Of a stretch of DNA of 56,099 nt, positions 8,268-19,336 are shown piece by piece. The notes under the pieces were generated by a model. It was not told the DNA's origin. It did not search any database and saw nothing but the letters and a program-made list of their open reading frames with translations. The stretch's first letter is position 1; every line of letters starts with the position of its first letter. The translations under genes and the position numbers were made by a program. The DNA is from an uncultured Bacteroidales bacterium (lineage in GTDB: Bacteria; Bacteroidota; Bacteroidia; Bacteroidales; Paludibacteraceae): assembly GCA_946404495.1 (NCBI GenBank), contig CAMJDT010000006.1, forward strand, positions 1 through 56,099. The letters are read 5' to 3'.

Positions 8268-9941
8268 TTAATAACGGAACGAAGAGCCGCCGACGAACTC
8301 TCTGAGGAACGAAGTAGGCGGTATCTCGCGTTCGGGGATGGACTCGAAATACGACAGTTCCTTCAATAGACGGTGGGCGTCGGTGTATTCGTCCACATAT
8401 TTAGGCACTTCCTCCAGGATCGGCTCTGCGTGACGCTTCAGCACTGCGAGCTCAAAGAGCAAGGCGGAGTTGAACATGACGTCGGCCTCCTCCTGGTAGG
8501 GATATATCCATTTCTCCTCGCCGCGACGGACGCTATCGTAGCGACCGATGGTATCCAGGGCGCTATAGCCGCGGTAGCGGTAGTCGCGCACGATACGACG
8601 GATGAGTCGGACATCGGTGGTAGGGATCCAGTTGTGGTTATCGAGGTTGACGGAAGTGAGTGCGGATACGAAGATCTTGAACTTAGCCTCAGCCGGTACG
8701 GAGGGCATCAGTTCGGGGTTCAGAGCGTGCAGACCCTCGAGGATGCACACGTCATCCGGCTCCAACTGCAACTTATTGCCGCGGTACTCGCGTTTGCCGG
8801 TCTCGAAGTTATAGGTAGGCAGCGACACCTCCTTGCCCTCCAACAGATCGGTCATATGCTGCGCCAGTAGCGGCAGATCCAGTGCGTGCAGATCCTCGAA
8901 ATCCCACTCGCCGTTCTCGTCGCGTGGCGTGTCTTCGCGGTTGACGAAGTAGTTATCCAGCGAGATGACTACGGGTCGGATACCGTTGACCATGAGCTGA
9001 ATACGGAGTCGCATTGAGAAGGTGGTCTTACCCGACGACGAGGGACCCGATATCAGGATAAACTTGGGTCGCGGCGTACGGCTGGCTATCTCGTCGGCAA
9101 TGAGGGCTACCTTCTTCTCGTGCAGCGCCTCGCTCAGTTTGATCATCTCGAAGGAGCGGTTGCCTCGGCAGGCTTTGTTGAACTCGCCTACATTGCCTAT
9201 ATGCAGTAACTTGTTCCAGCTCATGAACTCCTTGAATATCTCGAACATCTTCTCCTGCTTGCAGGTGTCCTCCAGTCGGTTGGGATCCTGGCGGCAGGGG
9301 ATACGCAGCAGCATATCGTTGTGGTACGGTTCCAGTTTGAAGATATTGATATAGCCGGTAGAGGGCATCAGCGCGCCGGTATAGTAATCGATATAATCTC
9401 CCATCCGGTAGTAGCGGCAGTAGGGATTGCCCAGGGTCTGGAAGAGCGAAGTCTCGCTGTCCTGCTTGTCGGAGAAGAGGCGGATGACCTCCTTGGTCTG
9501 TTTCTCTTCGGTGACGATCGGACGATCCTCGCGGATGATCTGACGCATCCGTTGCTCGATGGCATCGATGATCATAGCATCGATCTCCTTCTTCTCGCCC
9601 TTCGGACCGCGCAGGGTGCAGTAGTAACCCTTGGAGATAGGGTGCTCGATACGGAGGTCGCAGTCGGGATAGAGTTCGCGTACGGCACAAGCCATCACCA
9701 TCGACAGCGTACGTACATAGCAGCGCATACCGGCCGGCGAGGAGGCGTCGAGGAACTCGATATCCTTGGGCTTATATACCAGGAAATTGAGGTTCTGCAA
9801 CTTGTAGTTCACCCGCGCCGCGATGATCGGATAGCGCAGATGGATACCGATTTGTTCTTTGAGGGCCATCAGCGACGTGCCGCGCTGGATGTCGTAGTAT
9901 TGCTTGGTGTTCTTGCAATAAATAGTTACTGTGTCAGCCAT
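8268..9941 (-). CDS. Uridine kinase-like nucleoside kinase with N-terminal TGS/ThrRS-like region
   Basis: A 557-aa protein of the Bacteroidota nucleoside-kinase family. The first 60 residues look like a TGS domain and residues about 60-230 like the ThrRS/AlaRS-editing-like region. The kinase domain starts near residue 290 with the P-loop ISGPSSSGKTTFS and continues with SLDNYFVNRED, YNFETG and CILEGLHALNPEL. This places it in the phosphoribulokinase/uridine kinase superfamily; the preferred nucleoside is unknown. The ThrRS-like front end may bind RNA or sense amino acids, which is inference. Confidence 0.85.
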   Translation of the reverse strand: MADTVTIYCKNTKQYYDIQRGTSLMALKEQIGIHLRYPIIAARVNYKLQNLNFLVYKPKDIEFLDASSPAGMRCYVRTLSMVMACAVRELYPDCDLRIEHPISKGYYCTLRGPKGEKKEIDAMIIDAIEQRMRQIIREDRPIVTEEKQTKEVIRLFSDKQDSETSLFQTLGNPYCRYYRMGDYIDYYTGALMPSTGYINIFKLEPYHNDMLLRIPCRQDPNRLEDTCKQEKMFEIFKEFMSWNKLLHIGNVGEFNKACRGNRSFEMIKLSEALHEKKVALIADEIASRTPRPKFILISGPSSSGKTTFSMRLRIQLMVNGIRPVVISLDNYFVNREDTPRDENGEWDFEDLHALDLPLLAQHMTDLLEGKEVSLPTYNFETGKREYRGNKLQLEPDDVCILEGLHALNPELMPSVPAEAKFKIFVSALTSVNLDNHNWIPTTDVRLIRRIVRDYRYRGYSALDTIGRYDSVRRGEEKWIYPYQEEADVMFNSALLFELAVLKRHAEPILEEVPKYVDEYTDAHRLLKELSYFESIPEREIPPTSFLREFVGGSSFRY

Positions 9942-9973
9942 AAGATTCGTATATATTTATTCAAGGTTATATG

Positions 9974-10930
9974 CTAAGCAAAATCAATGATGTGGTGGAT
10001 CGATATGATACCGATGATCTCCTCTGTATCCGCCCGTTCGGTCACCGCGAGGGTGGTGATGTTGTACTTATCCATCGTAGCCAGCGCGTCGCTCAAGAGG
10101 GCATCCTGGCAGATCTTCTTGTAGGACGGCGTCATCACATCACGGGCGGTGATATGCAGGTCGTCGTACTTCTGGATGGCGCGTCTGAGATCGCCGTCGG
10201 TGATGATACCTATGCAGGTCGCGCCGTCGTACACCATCGTCATACCCAGGTGCTTATCCGACATCTCGACCACCAGTTCGCGGAAGGTCGTATTGACCTG
10301 TACCTTGGGAATACGGGTCGTCATGCAGTGACGCACCTTACCCAGCAGTTTGCGTCCCAACGCTCCGCCCGGGTGATAGACGGCAAAGTTCTCTGCGCGG
10401 AAGCGTCTGCGCTCCATGAGGCACACCGTCAATGCATCGCCCATAAGGAGCGTAGCCGTCGTCGATGTAGTAGGCGCCAAGCCCAAGGGGCACGATTCTC
10501 TATCGACATGTACACTCAGTACGGCATCACACTGCTGCGCCAGCGGCGACGACAGATCACCCGTCATCGCAATGAGCGTGCAGCCCAGCCGGCGCAAGGG
10601 GTCGATGACATTGAGTATCTCGTTGGTCGAACCGCTGTTGGACACCAGTAGTACCACATCCTTGGAACTGATCATACCCAGATCGCCGTGTACCGCCTCT
10701 GCTGCGTTTACAAAGATGGCCGGCGTACCCGTTGAGGCCAAGGATGAGGCTATCTTATGACCGATGATACCCGTCTTGCCGATACCCGTGACCACCAGTT
10801 TGCTCTGACAATTATAGATCAGATCGATCACCTTGTCAAAACTGGAGTCGATCGTCTTACCCAGACGCATCAGTTCGTCTATCTCCTGTTCAAATATTTG
10901 CTTTGCGCGTTCACTATAACTCATGTGCAA
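9974..10930 (-). CDS. kdsD: D-arabinose 5-phosphate isomerase
   Basis: Interconverts ribulose 5-phosphate and arabinose 5-phosphate, the first step of Kdo synthesis for LPS. The 318-aa chain has an SIS domain (residues about 35-180; GIGKTGIIGHKIASSLASTGTPA, SNSGSTNEI) and two CBS domains to the end (GDLRRAIQKY, IIGIISIHHIIDF). It overlaps kdsA by 17 nt in the same orientation, which supports the assignment to Kdo rather than to GutQ-type sugar use. The start used here is MHMSYSERAKQ; the second ATG, two codons later, is equally possible. Confidence 0.92.
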   Translation of the reverse strand: MHMSYSERAKQIFEQEIDELMRLGKTIDSSFDKVIDLIYNCQSKLVVTGIGKTGIIGHKIASSLASTGTPAIFVNAAEAVHGDLGMISSKDVVLLVSNSGSTNEILNVIDPLRRLGCTLIAMTGDLSSPLAQQCDAVLSVHVDRESCPLGLAPTTSTTATLLMGDALTVCLMERRRFRAENFAVYHPGGALGRKLLGKVRHCMTTRIPKVQVNTTFRELVVEMSDKHLGMTMVYDGATCIGIITDGDLRRAIQKYDDLHITARDVMTPSYKKICQDALLSDALATMDKYNITTLAVTERADTEEIIGIISIHHIIDFA

Positions 10931-11687
10931 GTCTATCTATGGCAACTGCTTGCCTTAGTACGGTCTCTATATCGCTCAGTCTCAGTTGGTTAGCGGCATC
11001 AGAGATGGCATGATCGGGGTCGGGGTGCACCTCCAGGAAAAGGCCGTCCACGCCTACTGCCAATGCGGCCCGCATCAGGTAGGGCACCATCTCGCGATTG
11101 CCTCCGGTAACGCCCGCAGCACTCGAGGGCTGCTGCACGGAGTGCGTCGCATCGAAGATGATCGGACATCCCGCCTTGCGCATCTCTACCAGACTCGTCA
11201 TATCCACCACCAGCCTGCCGTAGCCGAAGCTGGATCCTCTCTCCGTCAGCCACACCTCTGCCTTCGGACTTACCGAACGGATCTTACTTACCGCCCCCTG
11301 CATATCCCACGGCGCCATGAACTGCCCTTTCTTGACATTCACGATGCGTCCTGTCTTGGCTGCGGCCAGCAACAGGTCGGTCTGCCTCGAGAGGAATGCC
11401 GGTATCTGCAGCACGTCGGCTACTTCGCTTACCGGCTCGCATTGCCACGACTCGTGTACGTCGGTCAGGATCCGCAGCCCAAGTGTCGTCTTCACGTCAC
11501 TGAGTATCTGCAATCCCTCCTGCATACCAATACCGCGATCAGACAGAGAGGTACGGTTGGCCTTGTCAAAAGAGGCTTTGAAGATCAGGTCGATACCCAG
11601 CTCCCCGCACACGCTTTTGAGCCTGCGGGCAGTCAAGAAGACCATCTCTCGATTCTCTATGGCACAAGGGCCGGCGATTAGAAACAT
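10914..11687 (-). CDS. kdsA: 3-deoxy-8-phosphooctulonate (Kdo-8-P) synthase
   Basis: Condenses arabinose 5-phosphate with phosphoenolpyruvate to Kdo-8-phosphate. The 257-aa chain begins FLIAGPCAIENREM and contains FKASFDKANRTS, TDVHE, QIPAFLSRQTDLL, NVKKGQFMAPWD and FDATHSVQQPS, all family hallmarks. It directly precedes and overlaps kdsD, so the first two Kdo steps are made together. Confidence 0.96.
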   Translation of the reverse strand: MFLIAGPCAIENREMVFLTARRLKSVCGELGIDLIFKASFDKANRTSLSDRGIGMQEGLQILSDVKTTLGLRILTDVHESWQCEPVSEVADVLQIPAFLSRQTDLLLAAAKTGRIVNVKKGQFMAPWDMQGAVSKIRSVSPKAEVWLTERGSSFGYGRLVVDMTSLVEMRKAGCPIIFDATHSVQQPSSAAGVTGGNREMVPYLMRAALAVGVDGLFLEVHPDPDHAISDAANQLRLSDIETVLRQAVAIDRLAHEL

Positions 11688-11700
11688 ATTCTATTCTCGT

Positions 11701-13059
11701 TTAGAAAAACAACCAGTGTTTTTTGTTACGTTGTGCCAGTGCGGAGTCCTCCACGCTGTTGTAGGTGCGGATCCACTGCACTTTCAGTTTACCCTCGCCG
11801 CCTTTCTCCTTGGCCGGCAGGAAGGACTGTGCCAGGAAGAAACGCTCGTCAGCCGTCAGGGTATTGGCAACACGCAGTACCTCGAGGTTATTGACATACC
11901 AGATCAGGTGCTCCTTGGTCCAACGCAGCGTGTAGACGTAATACATCGAGCGCAGCATACCGCGCAGGGTAGCCATCTTGCTCTCCTTACCATTGACCAA
12001 ACCTACCTGATGCACGCGACCGTTGTAGTGGTAGAGCGCCAGGAGCGGTTGATTCATCTTGCCGGTCGTCAGCCCGAAGAAATGATGACCGATACCCTGG
12101 CTGCGCACCTTGGCCATAAACAGACCCTCGGCCTGACTGAACGCCTCGCGGGTGTTCATCACATCGGAGGTGTACTCAAACTCGTGCTCGATGAAGCCTT
12201 TCTTGGTATCCCAAGCGATAGCGCGCTTCGGCTCAGCGTGCGTCTCGATATCCATCCGCCCCTCTACGAAGAAGGTGTTGGCACCGTTGTTATAGGTCTG
12301 CAGCTCATCCGTACGCGAGCAGCCGTCCTTGAGGGCGGGATTGGCCCAACCGAAACCGGGTTTCCAGTTCTTGGACGACGACATATCGTCGTACATCGTC
12401 GGACGGAACATCTCTGCCCAGTCGATGATCTCCTTGCGCTGGTTGATGTAGAACTTGATATCCTCCGAGTTGGCCAGTTCATTGAAACGCGCCTCCGTGC
12501 GATATTCCTCGGAGTGCTCCCAACGCTTCGGGTCGGACTGGAGGGCATTGCGCTTCTGGAAATCATCGGTCTTGACCTCAGCCTCCAGTGCCTCAAACTC
12601 CTTCAGCTCCGGCGAATCCGCCATGCGCAGGTAGTCGCGGTACTGCTCCGAGTTATAGATGCGCTCGTACTGCTTCAACTCGCTCGATTTGGCCAATGCC
12701 TCGTGGTCTCGAATCTTAGCAAAATCCTCCGAGTCGCGGAACTTGAGGAAGGCCTGGAACGTAGCATCTGCCTTGGCACTCAGGTAGTTCTTCATGCGGG
12801 CCGAATTCAACAACTCGTTGTAACGGGTCATCTTGCGACCCTCGTCGGTGTCCTTGTATTTGCGACTGAGCATCGTGCTCTTGCGGTTCTTGAAATCGGA
12901 CGATTCTACGATCTCCTTCAGTTCAAGGTACTCCTTCAGCTCTGGCGATTTCTCCACCGCGCGATAACGAGTTACCAACTCCTGCTGCTCTTTCATGGCT
13001 GCCTCGAATTTCTCGGTCGAGACCATCTTGCCGAATAATCTGGCTGCAAATAGATTCAT
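11701..13059 (-). CDS. Helical-repeat protein with C-terminal GH16-like lectin domain
   Basis: A 452-aa protein with two halves. Residues about 20-205 are charged helices with a recurring pattern near [YF]xELxxSxxxKxYL (examples YNELLNSARMKNYL, FNELANSEDIKFYI, SPELKEFEALEAEV). Residues about 215-440 resemble a concanavalin A-like/GH16 jelly roll: NTFFVEGRMDIET, YYVYTLRWTKEHLIWYVNNLEV and GKLKVQWIRTY are typical strands. No ExDxxE catalytic motif of GH16 is visible, and there is no signal peptide, so a cytoplasmic, non-catalytic sugar- or envelope-precursor-binding role is possible but unproven. It lies between LOG and kdsA with short gaps, in the same orientation. Confidence 0.7.
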   Translation of the reverse strand: MNLFAARLFGKMVSTEKFEAAMKEQQELVTRYRAVEKSPELKEYLELKEIVESSDFKNRKSTMLSRKYKDTDEGRKMTRYNELLNSARMKNYLSAKADATFQAFLKFRDSEDFAKIRDHEALAKSSELKQYERIYNSEQYRDYLRMADSPELKEFEALEAEVKTDDFQKRNALQSDPKRWEHSEEYRTEARFNELANSEDIKFYINQRKEIIDWAEMFRPTMYDDMSSSKNWKPGFGWANPALKDGCSRTDELQTYNNGANTFFVEGRMDIETHAEPKRAIAWDTKKGFIEHEFEYTSDVMNTREAFSQAEGLFMAKVRSQGIGHHFFGLTTGKMNQPLLALYHYNGRVHQVGLVNGKESKMATLRGMLRSMYYVYTLRWTKEHLIWYVNNLEVLRVANTLTADERFFLAQSFLPAKEKGGEGKLKVQWIRTYNSVEDSALAQRNKKHWLFF

Positions 13060-13078
13060 AATGTATAGTGTTTAAATA

Positions 13079-13612
13079 TTATCCTTGTAGTTGTTCTCTT
13101 ATTTCATCCCACGAGTCCCTAAAGTTCAGTTCGAACGATTGGGTCTTAGGGATGAACTGCAGGGCTATCATGCGGGCTATCTGTTGCTTCAGCGGCTCGT
13201 AGAATCCCTTGTAGTTAAGCACATAGACGGGTTTATGGTGCTCGCCGACGATACCGCTGGACATCGCGTCCATCATCTCGTCCAGCGTGCCGTAACTGCC
13301 CGGCAGGCAGACGATTGCGTCGGCTTCGTCACGCATCCTTTGCTTGCGCTCCGACATAGAGCTGACCTCGATGAGTCGGTCGCAGTTATCCGCCTTGCGT
13401 CCCGCCGCGATGATACGCGTAGGGATCACACCGATCACCGTAGCACCCGCCTGTTTTGCAGCCTTGCTCACGCGCGACATCAAGCCGCCCGTAGCGCCGC
13501 CATAGACCAGCGTATTACCCGCTTCACCTATCCAGCGCCCTACCGCGTCTCCGATCCGGAGGTACTCCTCCGCGATCGCATCCTTGGCCGAACAATAGAC
13601 TGCTATCTTCAT
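13079..13612 (-). CDS. LOG family protein (cytokinin riboside 5'-monophosphate phosphoribohydrolase-like)
   Basis: A 177-aa Rossmann-like protein. It has the PGSYGTLDEMMDAM motif (LOG signature PGGxGTxxE, here with S in place of the second G), and GGATGGLMSRVSKAA. LOG enzymes cleave N6-modified AMP to base and ribose 5-phosphate; the bacterial role is usually nucleotide salvage. I start it at the ATG at 13610-13612 (MKIAVYCSAKD), which matches the family; a longer frame up to 13681 would run through gyrB and adds 23 unlikely residues. It follows the gyrB stop immediately. Confidence 0.85.
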   Translation of the reverse strand: MKIAVYCSAKDAIAEEYLRIGDAVGRWIGEAGNTLVYGGATGGLMSRVSKAAKQAGATVIGVIPTRIIAAGRKADNCDRLIEVSSMSERKQRMRDEADAIVCLPGSYGTLDEMMDAMSSGIVGEHHKPVYVLNYKGFYEPLKQQIARMIALQFIPKTQSFELNFRDSWDEIREQLQG

Positions 13613-13613
13613 C

Positions 13614-15644
<2,031 letters not shown>

Positions 15645-15659
15645 TTACCTTTATTATAT

Positions 15660-15692
15660 ACGCGCACACCGCCCGCGCGGGCGCGCTCGCGC
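15660..15692 (-). promoter_or_regulatory. GC-only alternating tract in the gyrB 5' leader
   Basis: Within otherwise AT-rich intergenic DNA, this block is almost entirely alternating C/G with a GCCCGCGCGGGC palindrome at 15671-15682. It lies between the promoter and the gyrB start, so it is transcribed and would form a very stable hairpin in the mRNA. As DNA it is of the alternating purine-pyrimidine type that can adopt a left-handed helix under negative supercoiling. Confidence 0.6.
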
Positions 15693-15702
15693 AATTAGGC
15701 CA

Positions 15703-15734
15703 CAAAATTACAAAAAAATCGGGACATATGCAAA
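15703..15734 (-). promoter_or_regulatory. gyrB promoter
   Basis: Read on the minus strand: TTTG (15734-15731) starting the word TTTGCATATGTC, 20 nt, then TAATTTTG (15710-15703). This matches the Bacteroidota consensus and the extended -33 word of the aspA promoter exactly. Confidence 0.8.
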
Positions 15735-15782
15735 TATTATCCCGACTTTTTTTCAAAATTATGCTATTTTCGTCATTTTTTG

Positions 15783-16268
15783 CTATTCCACCCCTCGCGA
15801 ATGCTCGTGATAGGCGTGTAGTGACAGATTATCGCTCACATGTTTGAGTCCTGTCAGATGCCTGAATCCCAAGGCGGCTATATAGGCCAATTCCATGTCA
15901 AAGGCGCAGTCCTTGTAGTCGGAGGCCAGTACGAAATCCGTATTGGAGTAGCACACAGCCTTCACCGGCTCCACGTCCGTCTTGATGCCTGCCGGCAGGG
16001 CTTGCAAGCGCAGCGTCGGTTCGGGATAGGTCACATTGGGGTGGTTGAGTCTTACCTCCGTCACCTCCACCAGCGTACCGATGGCAAAATTGCTGCTGCC
16101 GGCATAGCCGATATTGATCAACTCGGCATTCCGCGGCACGTCTTGCAACGCACGTATCACATTCAGTGCACCTACGCCCGTCACGATCACAGGCCAGTCG
16201 CAGCCCTTCAGATGTTGCTCAATGAGGCTACGCTCGCCTTCCTCGGCAATAACGATATAGCGCTCCAT
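15783..16268 (-). CDS. Compact MTA/SAH nucleosidase-like protein
   Basis: A 161-aa protein that follows the nucleoside phosphorylase/MTAN pattern in shortened form: AEEGE near the N-terminus (the general acid region), VTGVGALNVIRAL, INIGYAGSSNFAIGTLVEV, CYSNTDFV, FDMELAYIAAL (the purine- and ribose-binding ME segment) and KHVSDN (catalytic Asp). MTAN is usually about 230 aa, so surface segments are missing. A role in 5'-methylthioadenosine or S-adenosylhomocysteine cleavage is plausible but the trimmed fold may have another substrate. It is 3 nt downstream of the lipoprotein gene. Confidence 0.65.
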   Translation of the reverse strand: MERYIVIAEEGERSLIEQHLKGCDWPVIVTGVGALNVIRALQDVPRNAELINIGYAGSSNFAIGTLVEVTEVRLNHPNVTYPEPTLRLQALPAGIKTDVEPVKAVCYSNTDFVLASDYKDCAFDMELAYIAALGFRHLTGLKHVSDNLSLHAYHEHSRGVE

Positions 16269-16271
16269 CCT

Positions 16272-16727
16272 TCACATGATCTCGTACTCCGATGCCTCTA
16301 CGTAGTAGATGATACCGGGTACTTCGGTTGCCTTCTGCTCGTGCTTGCAGCACTCGTGCTCTTCGCCCTCAGCGTGCTCCTCTTCGCACTCCTCGGCTTC
16401 CTCTCTGGGTTCGGGCACAAACGCACGCATCAGACCCTTCACGCGAATTGTGGCATTCACACACTCCGGCTGGAAGGCTTCGATTCCGTCACCGGCCACC
16501 ACCAGCAGGATCTGCTCGTCAGCCGTCTGCAGGAACGCCTTGCGGCCTCCGTGCTTGCAGATACCTACGCAAGCGCCATCAATCACTACTTCGCTATCCA
16601 CCATATCCGGAGCAGAGGCAATAGCCTCCTCCACGCTGATAGCCTTCACTTCGGCAACCTTCTTGCCGCAGCTGCTCATTCCTGCCATCAGGACCACAGC
16701 CAGCATGACATACAATAGTTTTTTCAT
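16272..16727 (-). CDS. OB-fold-like lipoprotein with a Cys/His/Glu-rich segment
   Basis: A 151-aa lipoprotein: signal peptide with lipobox GMSSC (C20). Residues about 40-105 (SEVVIDGACVGICKHGGRKAFL, ATIRVKGLMRAF) look like a small OB fold. Residues about 112-133 are dominated by Glu, Cys and His (ECEEEH, HECCKHEQ), a likely metal-binding stretch; CVGICKH is another possible ligand set. It lies between proS and the MTAN-like gene. Function unknown; metal binding is inferred from composition only. Confidence 0.65.
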   Translation of the reverse strand: MKKLLYVMLAVVLMAGMSSCGKKVAEVKAISVEEAIASAPDMVDSEVVIDGACVGICKHGGRKAFLQTADEQILLVVAGDGIEAFQPECVNATIRVKGLMRAFVPEPREEAEECEEEHAEGEEHECCKHEQKATEVPGIIYYVEASEYEIM

Positions 16728-16730
16728 ATA

Positions 16731-16764
16731 ATCTTGAATCTTAAATTTTCAATCTTCAATCTTT
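16731..16764 (-). repeat. Short direct repeats (AATCTT words) between proS and the lipoprotein gene
   Basis: The gap contains repeated near-heptamers (AATCTTG, AATCTTA, AATCTTC, AATCTTT on the plus strand). It is another example of the short-word repeats that fill gene junctions in this window. No promoter is visible, so the lipoprotein gene is probably transcribed from the proS promoter. Confidence 0.5.
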
Positions 16765-18255
16765 TTAGTACGCGATCGCGAATACCACACGCTTGGCGCT
16801 GGGTTTACCCGTTACCATGCAGGTACCCGGTTCTTCCTTATAGCCCGGCAGTGCCTCCAAGGGGATGCAACGGATCGTTGCCTTGGTATCGTTCTTGATC
16901 TTCTCCTCGGTCTCGGGCGTTCCGTCCCAGTGACAGAGCAGGAAACCGCCCTTCTGGATCTCCTCCTTGAACTCCTCGTACGAGTTGCACTCGCGCGTGT
17001 TGGCGATGCGATAATCCAAGGCCTTCTTGTGGCAGTTCTGCTGAATCTCGTCCAAGAGCGCCTTGATCTTCTCCTCGATACCCTCTATCGAGATGGTCTC
17101 TTTGGTCAGGGTATCACGACGGGCGATCTCGATCGTACCGTTCTCGAAGTCGCGCGCTCCCAGAGCCAGACGTACAGGCACGCCCTTCAGCTCGTAGTCG
17201 GCAAACTTGAAGCCTGGAGTCGCCTTCTCGCTGGTATCCACTTTGACACGGATACCCATTTCTTCCAACTTCTTGGCCAGGGGATCGATACGCGTCATCA
17301 GTACATTCAGGTCATCCTGTTTCTTGAAGATCGGTACAATCACCACCTGTATCGGTGCCAATGCCGGCGGCAATACCAAGCCGTTATCATCGCTGTGGGT
17401 CATGATCAGCGCACCCATCAAGCGGGTCGATACGCCCCACGAAGTAGCCCAGACGTATTCGTACTTGTTCTCCTTGCTGAGGAACTGCACGTCGAAGCTC
17501 TTGGCGAAGTTCTGACCCAGGAAGTGACTTGTACCGGCCTGCAGAGCCTTGCCATCCTGCATCATAGCCTCGATACAGTAGGTATTCAGCGCGCCTGCAA
17601 AACGCTCATTGGGCGACTTGACACCCTTGATTACAGGTATTGCCATCACATTCTCCGCGAAGTCGGCATATACATCCAGCATCCGCTTGGCATATTCCTC
17701 GGCCTCTTCTTTCGTTGCATGCGCCGTGTGACCCTCCTGCCAGAGGAACTCAGCCGTACGGAGGAACAGACGCGTACGCATCTCCCAACGCATTACGTTG
17801 CACCATTGATTGCACAGGATCGGCAGGTCGCGATACGATGAGATCCAGTTCTTATAGGTGCTCCAGATGATGGTCTCACTCGTCGGACGGATGATCAACT
17901 CCTCCTCCAGTTTGGCATTCGGATCTACGACTACTCCCTTACCGTTCGGGTCGTTCATCAGGCGGTGGTGCGTCACTACGGCACACTCCTTCGCAAAACC
18001 CTCTACGTGTTCAGCCTCGCGGCTCAAGAACGACTTCGGGATCAGCAGCGGGAAGTAGGCATTCTTGACGCCCTGCTGCTTAAAGCGGCGATCCAACTCC
18101 TGCTGAATCGTCTCCCAGATCGCGTATCCGTACGGCTTGATAACCATGCATCCCCGCACAGCACTCTGTTCGGCCAAATCAGCCTTTACTACCAATTCAT
18201 TATACCACTTGGAGTAATCCTCACTCCGCGGGGTCAACTTCTGAAAATTTGCCAT
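16765..18255 (-). CDS. proS: Prolyl-tRNA synthetase (archaeal/eukaryotic-like type)
   Basis: Charges tRNA-Pro. The 496-aa chain is of the short ProRS type without the editing insertion, as in Bacteroides. Class II motifs are visible: [21 protein letters not shown] (motif 2 region starts with RPTSE), [17 protein letters not shown], and [23 protein letters not shown] (motif 3 region). The anticodon-binding domain follows ([11 protein letters not shown]) and the C-terminal zinc-type extension ends KRVVFAIAY. It leads the proS-lipoprotein-MTAN unit. Confidence 0.97.
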   Translation of the reverse strand: MANFQKLTPRSEDYSKWYNELVVKADLAEQSAVRGCMVIKPYGYAIWETIQQELDRRFKQQGVKNAYFPLLIPKSFLSREAEHVEGFAKECAVVTHHRLMNDPNGKGVVVDPNAKLEEELIIRPTSETIIWSTYKNWISSYRDLPILCNQWCNVMRWEMRTRLFLRTAEFLWQEGHTAHATKEEAEEYAKRMLDVYADFAENVMAIPVIKGVKSPNERFAGALNTYCIEAMMQDGKALQAGTSHFLGQNFAKSFDVQFLSKENKYEYVWATSWGVSTRLMGALIMTHSDDNGLVLPPALAPIQVVIVPIFKKQDDLNVLMTRIDPLAKKLEEMGIRVKVDTSEKATPGFKFADYELKGVPVRLALGARDFENGTIEIARRDTLTKETISIEGIEEKIKALLDEIQQNCHKKALDYRIANTRECNSYEEFKEEIQKGGFLLCHWDGTPETEEKIKNDTKATIRCIPLEALPGYKEEPGTCMVTGKPSAKRVVFAIAY

Positions 18256-18316
18256 TATATCTCTTTATTCTAATATATTCTTACTATATCCCGTTTGTTC
18301 CAAACGAATCAGCCTG

Positions 18317-18348
18317 CAAAGGTACTGCTTTTTTTTGACATATGCAAA
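18317..18348 (-). promoter_or_regulatory. proS promoter
   Basis: Minus strand: TTTGCATATGTC begins at 18348, then TACCTTTG at 18324-18317, with a 20-nt spacer between TTTG and TAnnTTTG. The extended -33 word is identical to those of aspA and gyrB. Confidence 0.8.
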
Positions 18349-18395
18349 TAAATTTGCAAATAAATATCAAACGCCTTCTTTCGTCCCCCTCTTTG

Positions 18396-19334
18396 TTACC
18401 GATATCGATAGGCCTTGCGCAAGGATTCAAACTGCTCCGGGGTCTGCTTGAGTTGCTCGCTGATTCTTCCGATCCAGCCTTTCGCGCTGTCGCCGTTCGC
18501 CTCTTCCGCGAGAACGACTATCTTCCTTAGCCCGAACTCCTCCGCGATGCGGTCCAGGCACATCTGCGTGGCATTGCGCTTCCCCTCCAACGAATAGCCC
18601 GCGATATGCATCGAGGCCCGTTCGGCCTTCCGTACCACCTCGGCGTTGATAGTAGGTTCGCCTTCCCAGGTGTCCAACACAAACCGTCTTCCGCTCTCCA
18701 TCAGGGCCTTCTCATCTACTACACCACCACGGGCGGCATTGATGATGAGTACCTCCTGTTTGGTCTGCTCCAGAAATGCCCTGTCGCACAAGTGCCAGGT
18801 CGGATACGTGCCGCCCGTACTCAGCGGCGTGTGGAAGGTCACGACATCGCATTCCCGCGCGATGACGTCCAAACTGACACCGAGGCCCTTCGGCGGATCA
18901 TTGAGCAGCACCTTCATCCCGCGCCTTGCGGCCATATCCGCTACCTTACTCCCCACGTGCCCTACGCCCACTACTCCGATGGACAATGGACCCTTGCCGC
19001 CCGACACTTCATCGAGCACCTCTTCGATATAATCGCAGACCGCTTGCGCATTACAGCCCGGACACGAACTCCACTTCACGCCGACCCGGTCGCAATAGGC
19101 CGTATCGATATGATCGTAGCCGATAGTAGCCGTGCACACCAGTTGCACACGGCTACCGTCGAGCAGTCGTTCGTCTACCCTCGTCCGCGTACGTACGACC
19201 AACGCCTCGGCATCCCGGACGGCTTCCGTATTGATCGCCTTGCCGTCCAAAGCGCGTACCTGCACCTCAGGCCAGCACTCCCTGACGCACGACTCCAGGT
19301 AGGGAATCTCCTTATCAATAACGATGGTCAACAC
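18396..19334 (-). CDS. pdxB: Erythronate-4-phosphate dehydrogenase
   Basis: D-2-hydroxyacid dehydrogenase family member that oxidises 4-phosphoerythronate in the DXP-dependent pyridoxal phosphate pathway. The 312-aa chain has VCTATIGYDHIDT, SCPGCNAQAVCDYI (typical of PdxB), the Rossmann motif GVVGVGHVGSKVA and NAARGGVVDEKAL. It is shorter than E. coli PdxB (about 378 aa), the difference being in the C-terminal dimerisation region, which is usual in Bacteroidota. Adjacent to panC (2-nt gap), giving a small cofactor-synthesis pair. Confidence 0.9.
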   Translation of the reverse strand: MLTIVIDKEIPYLESCVRECWPEVQVRALDGKAINTEAVRDAEALVVRTRTRVDERLLDGSRVQLVCTATIGYDHIDTAYCDRVGVKWSSCPGCNAQAVCDYIEEVLDEVSGGKGPLSIGVVGVGHVGSKVADMAARRGMKVLLNDPPKGLGVSLDVIARECDVVTFHTPLSTGGTYPTWHLCDRAFLEQTKQEVLIINAARGGVVDEKALMESGRRFVLDTWEGEPTINAEVVRKAERASMHIAGYSLEGKRNATQMCLDRIAEEFGLRKIVVLAEEANGDSAKGWIGRISEQLKQTPEQFESLRKAYRYR

Positions 19335-19336
19335 AC

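Noticed and set aside
11317..13038. 573-aa open frame on the plus strand opposite the helical-repeat/lectin gene
   Set aside because: Mirror of the minus-strand coding frame; composition is Leu/Arg/His-rich without any domain, and the minus-strand product is a coherent protein.
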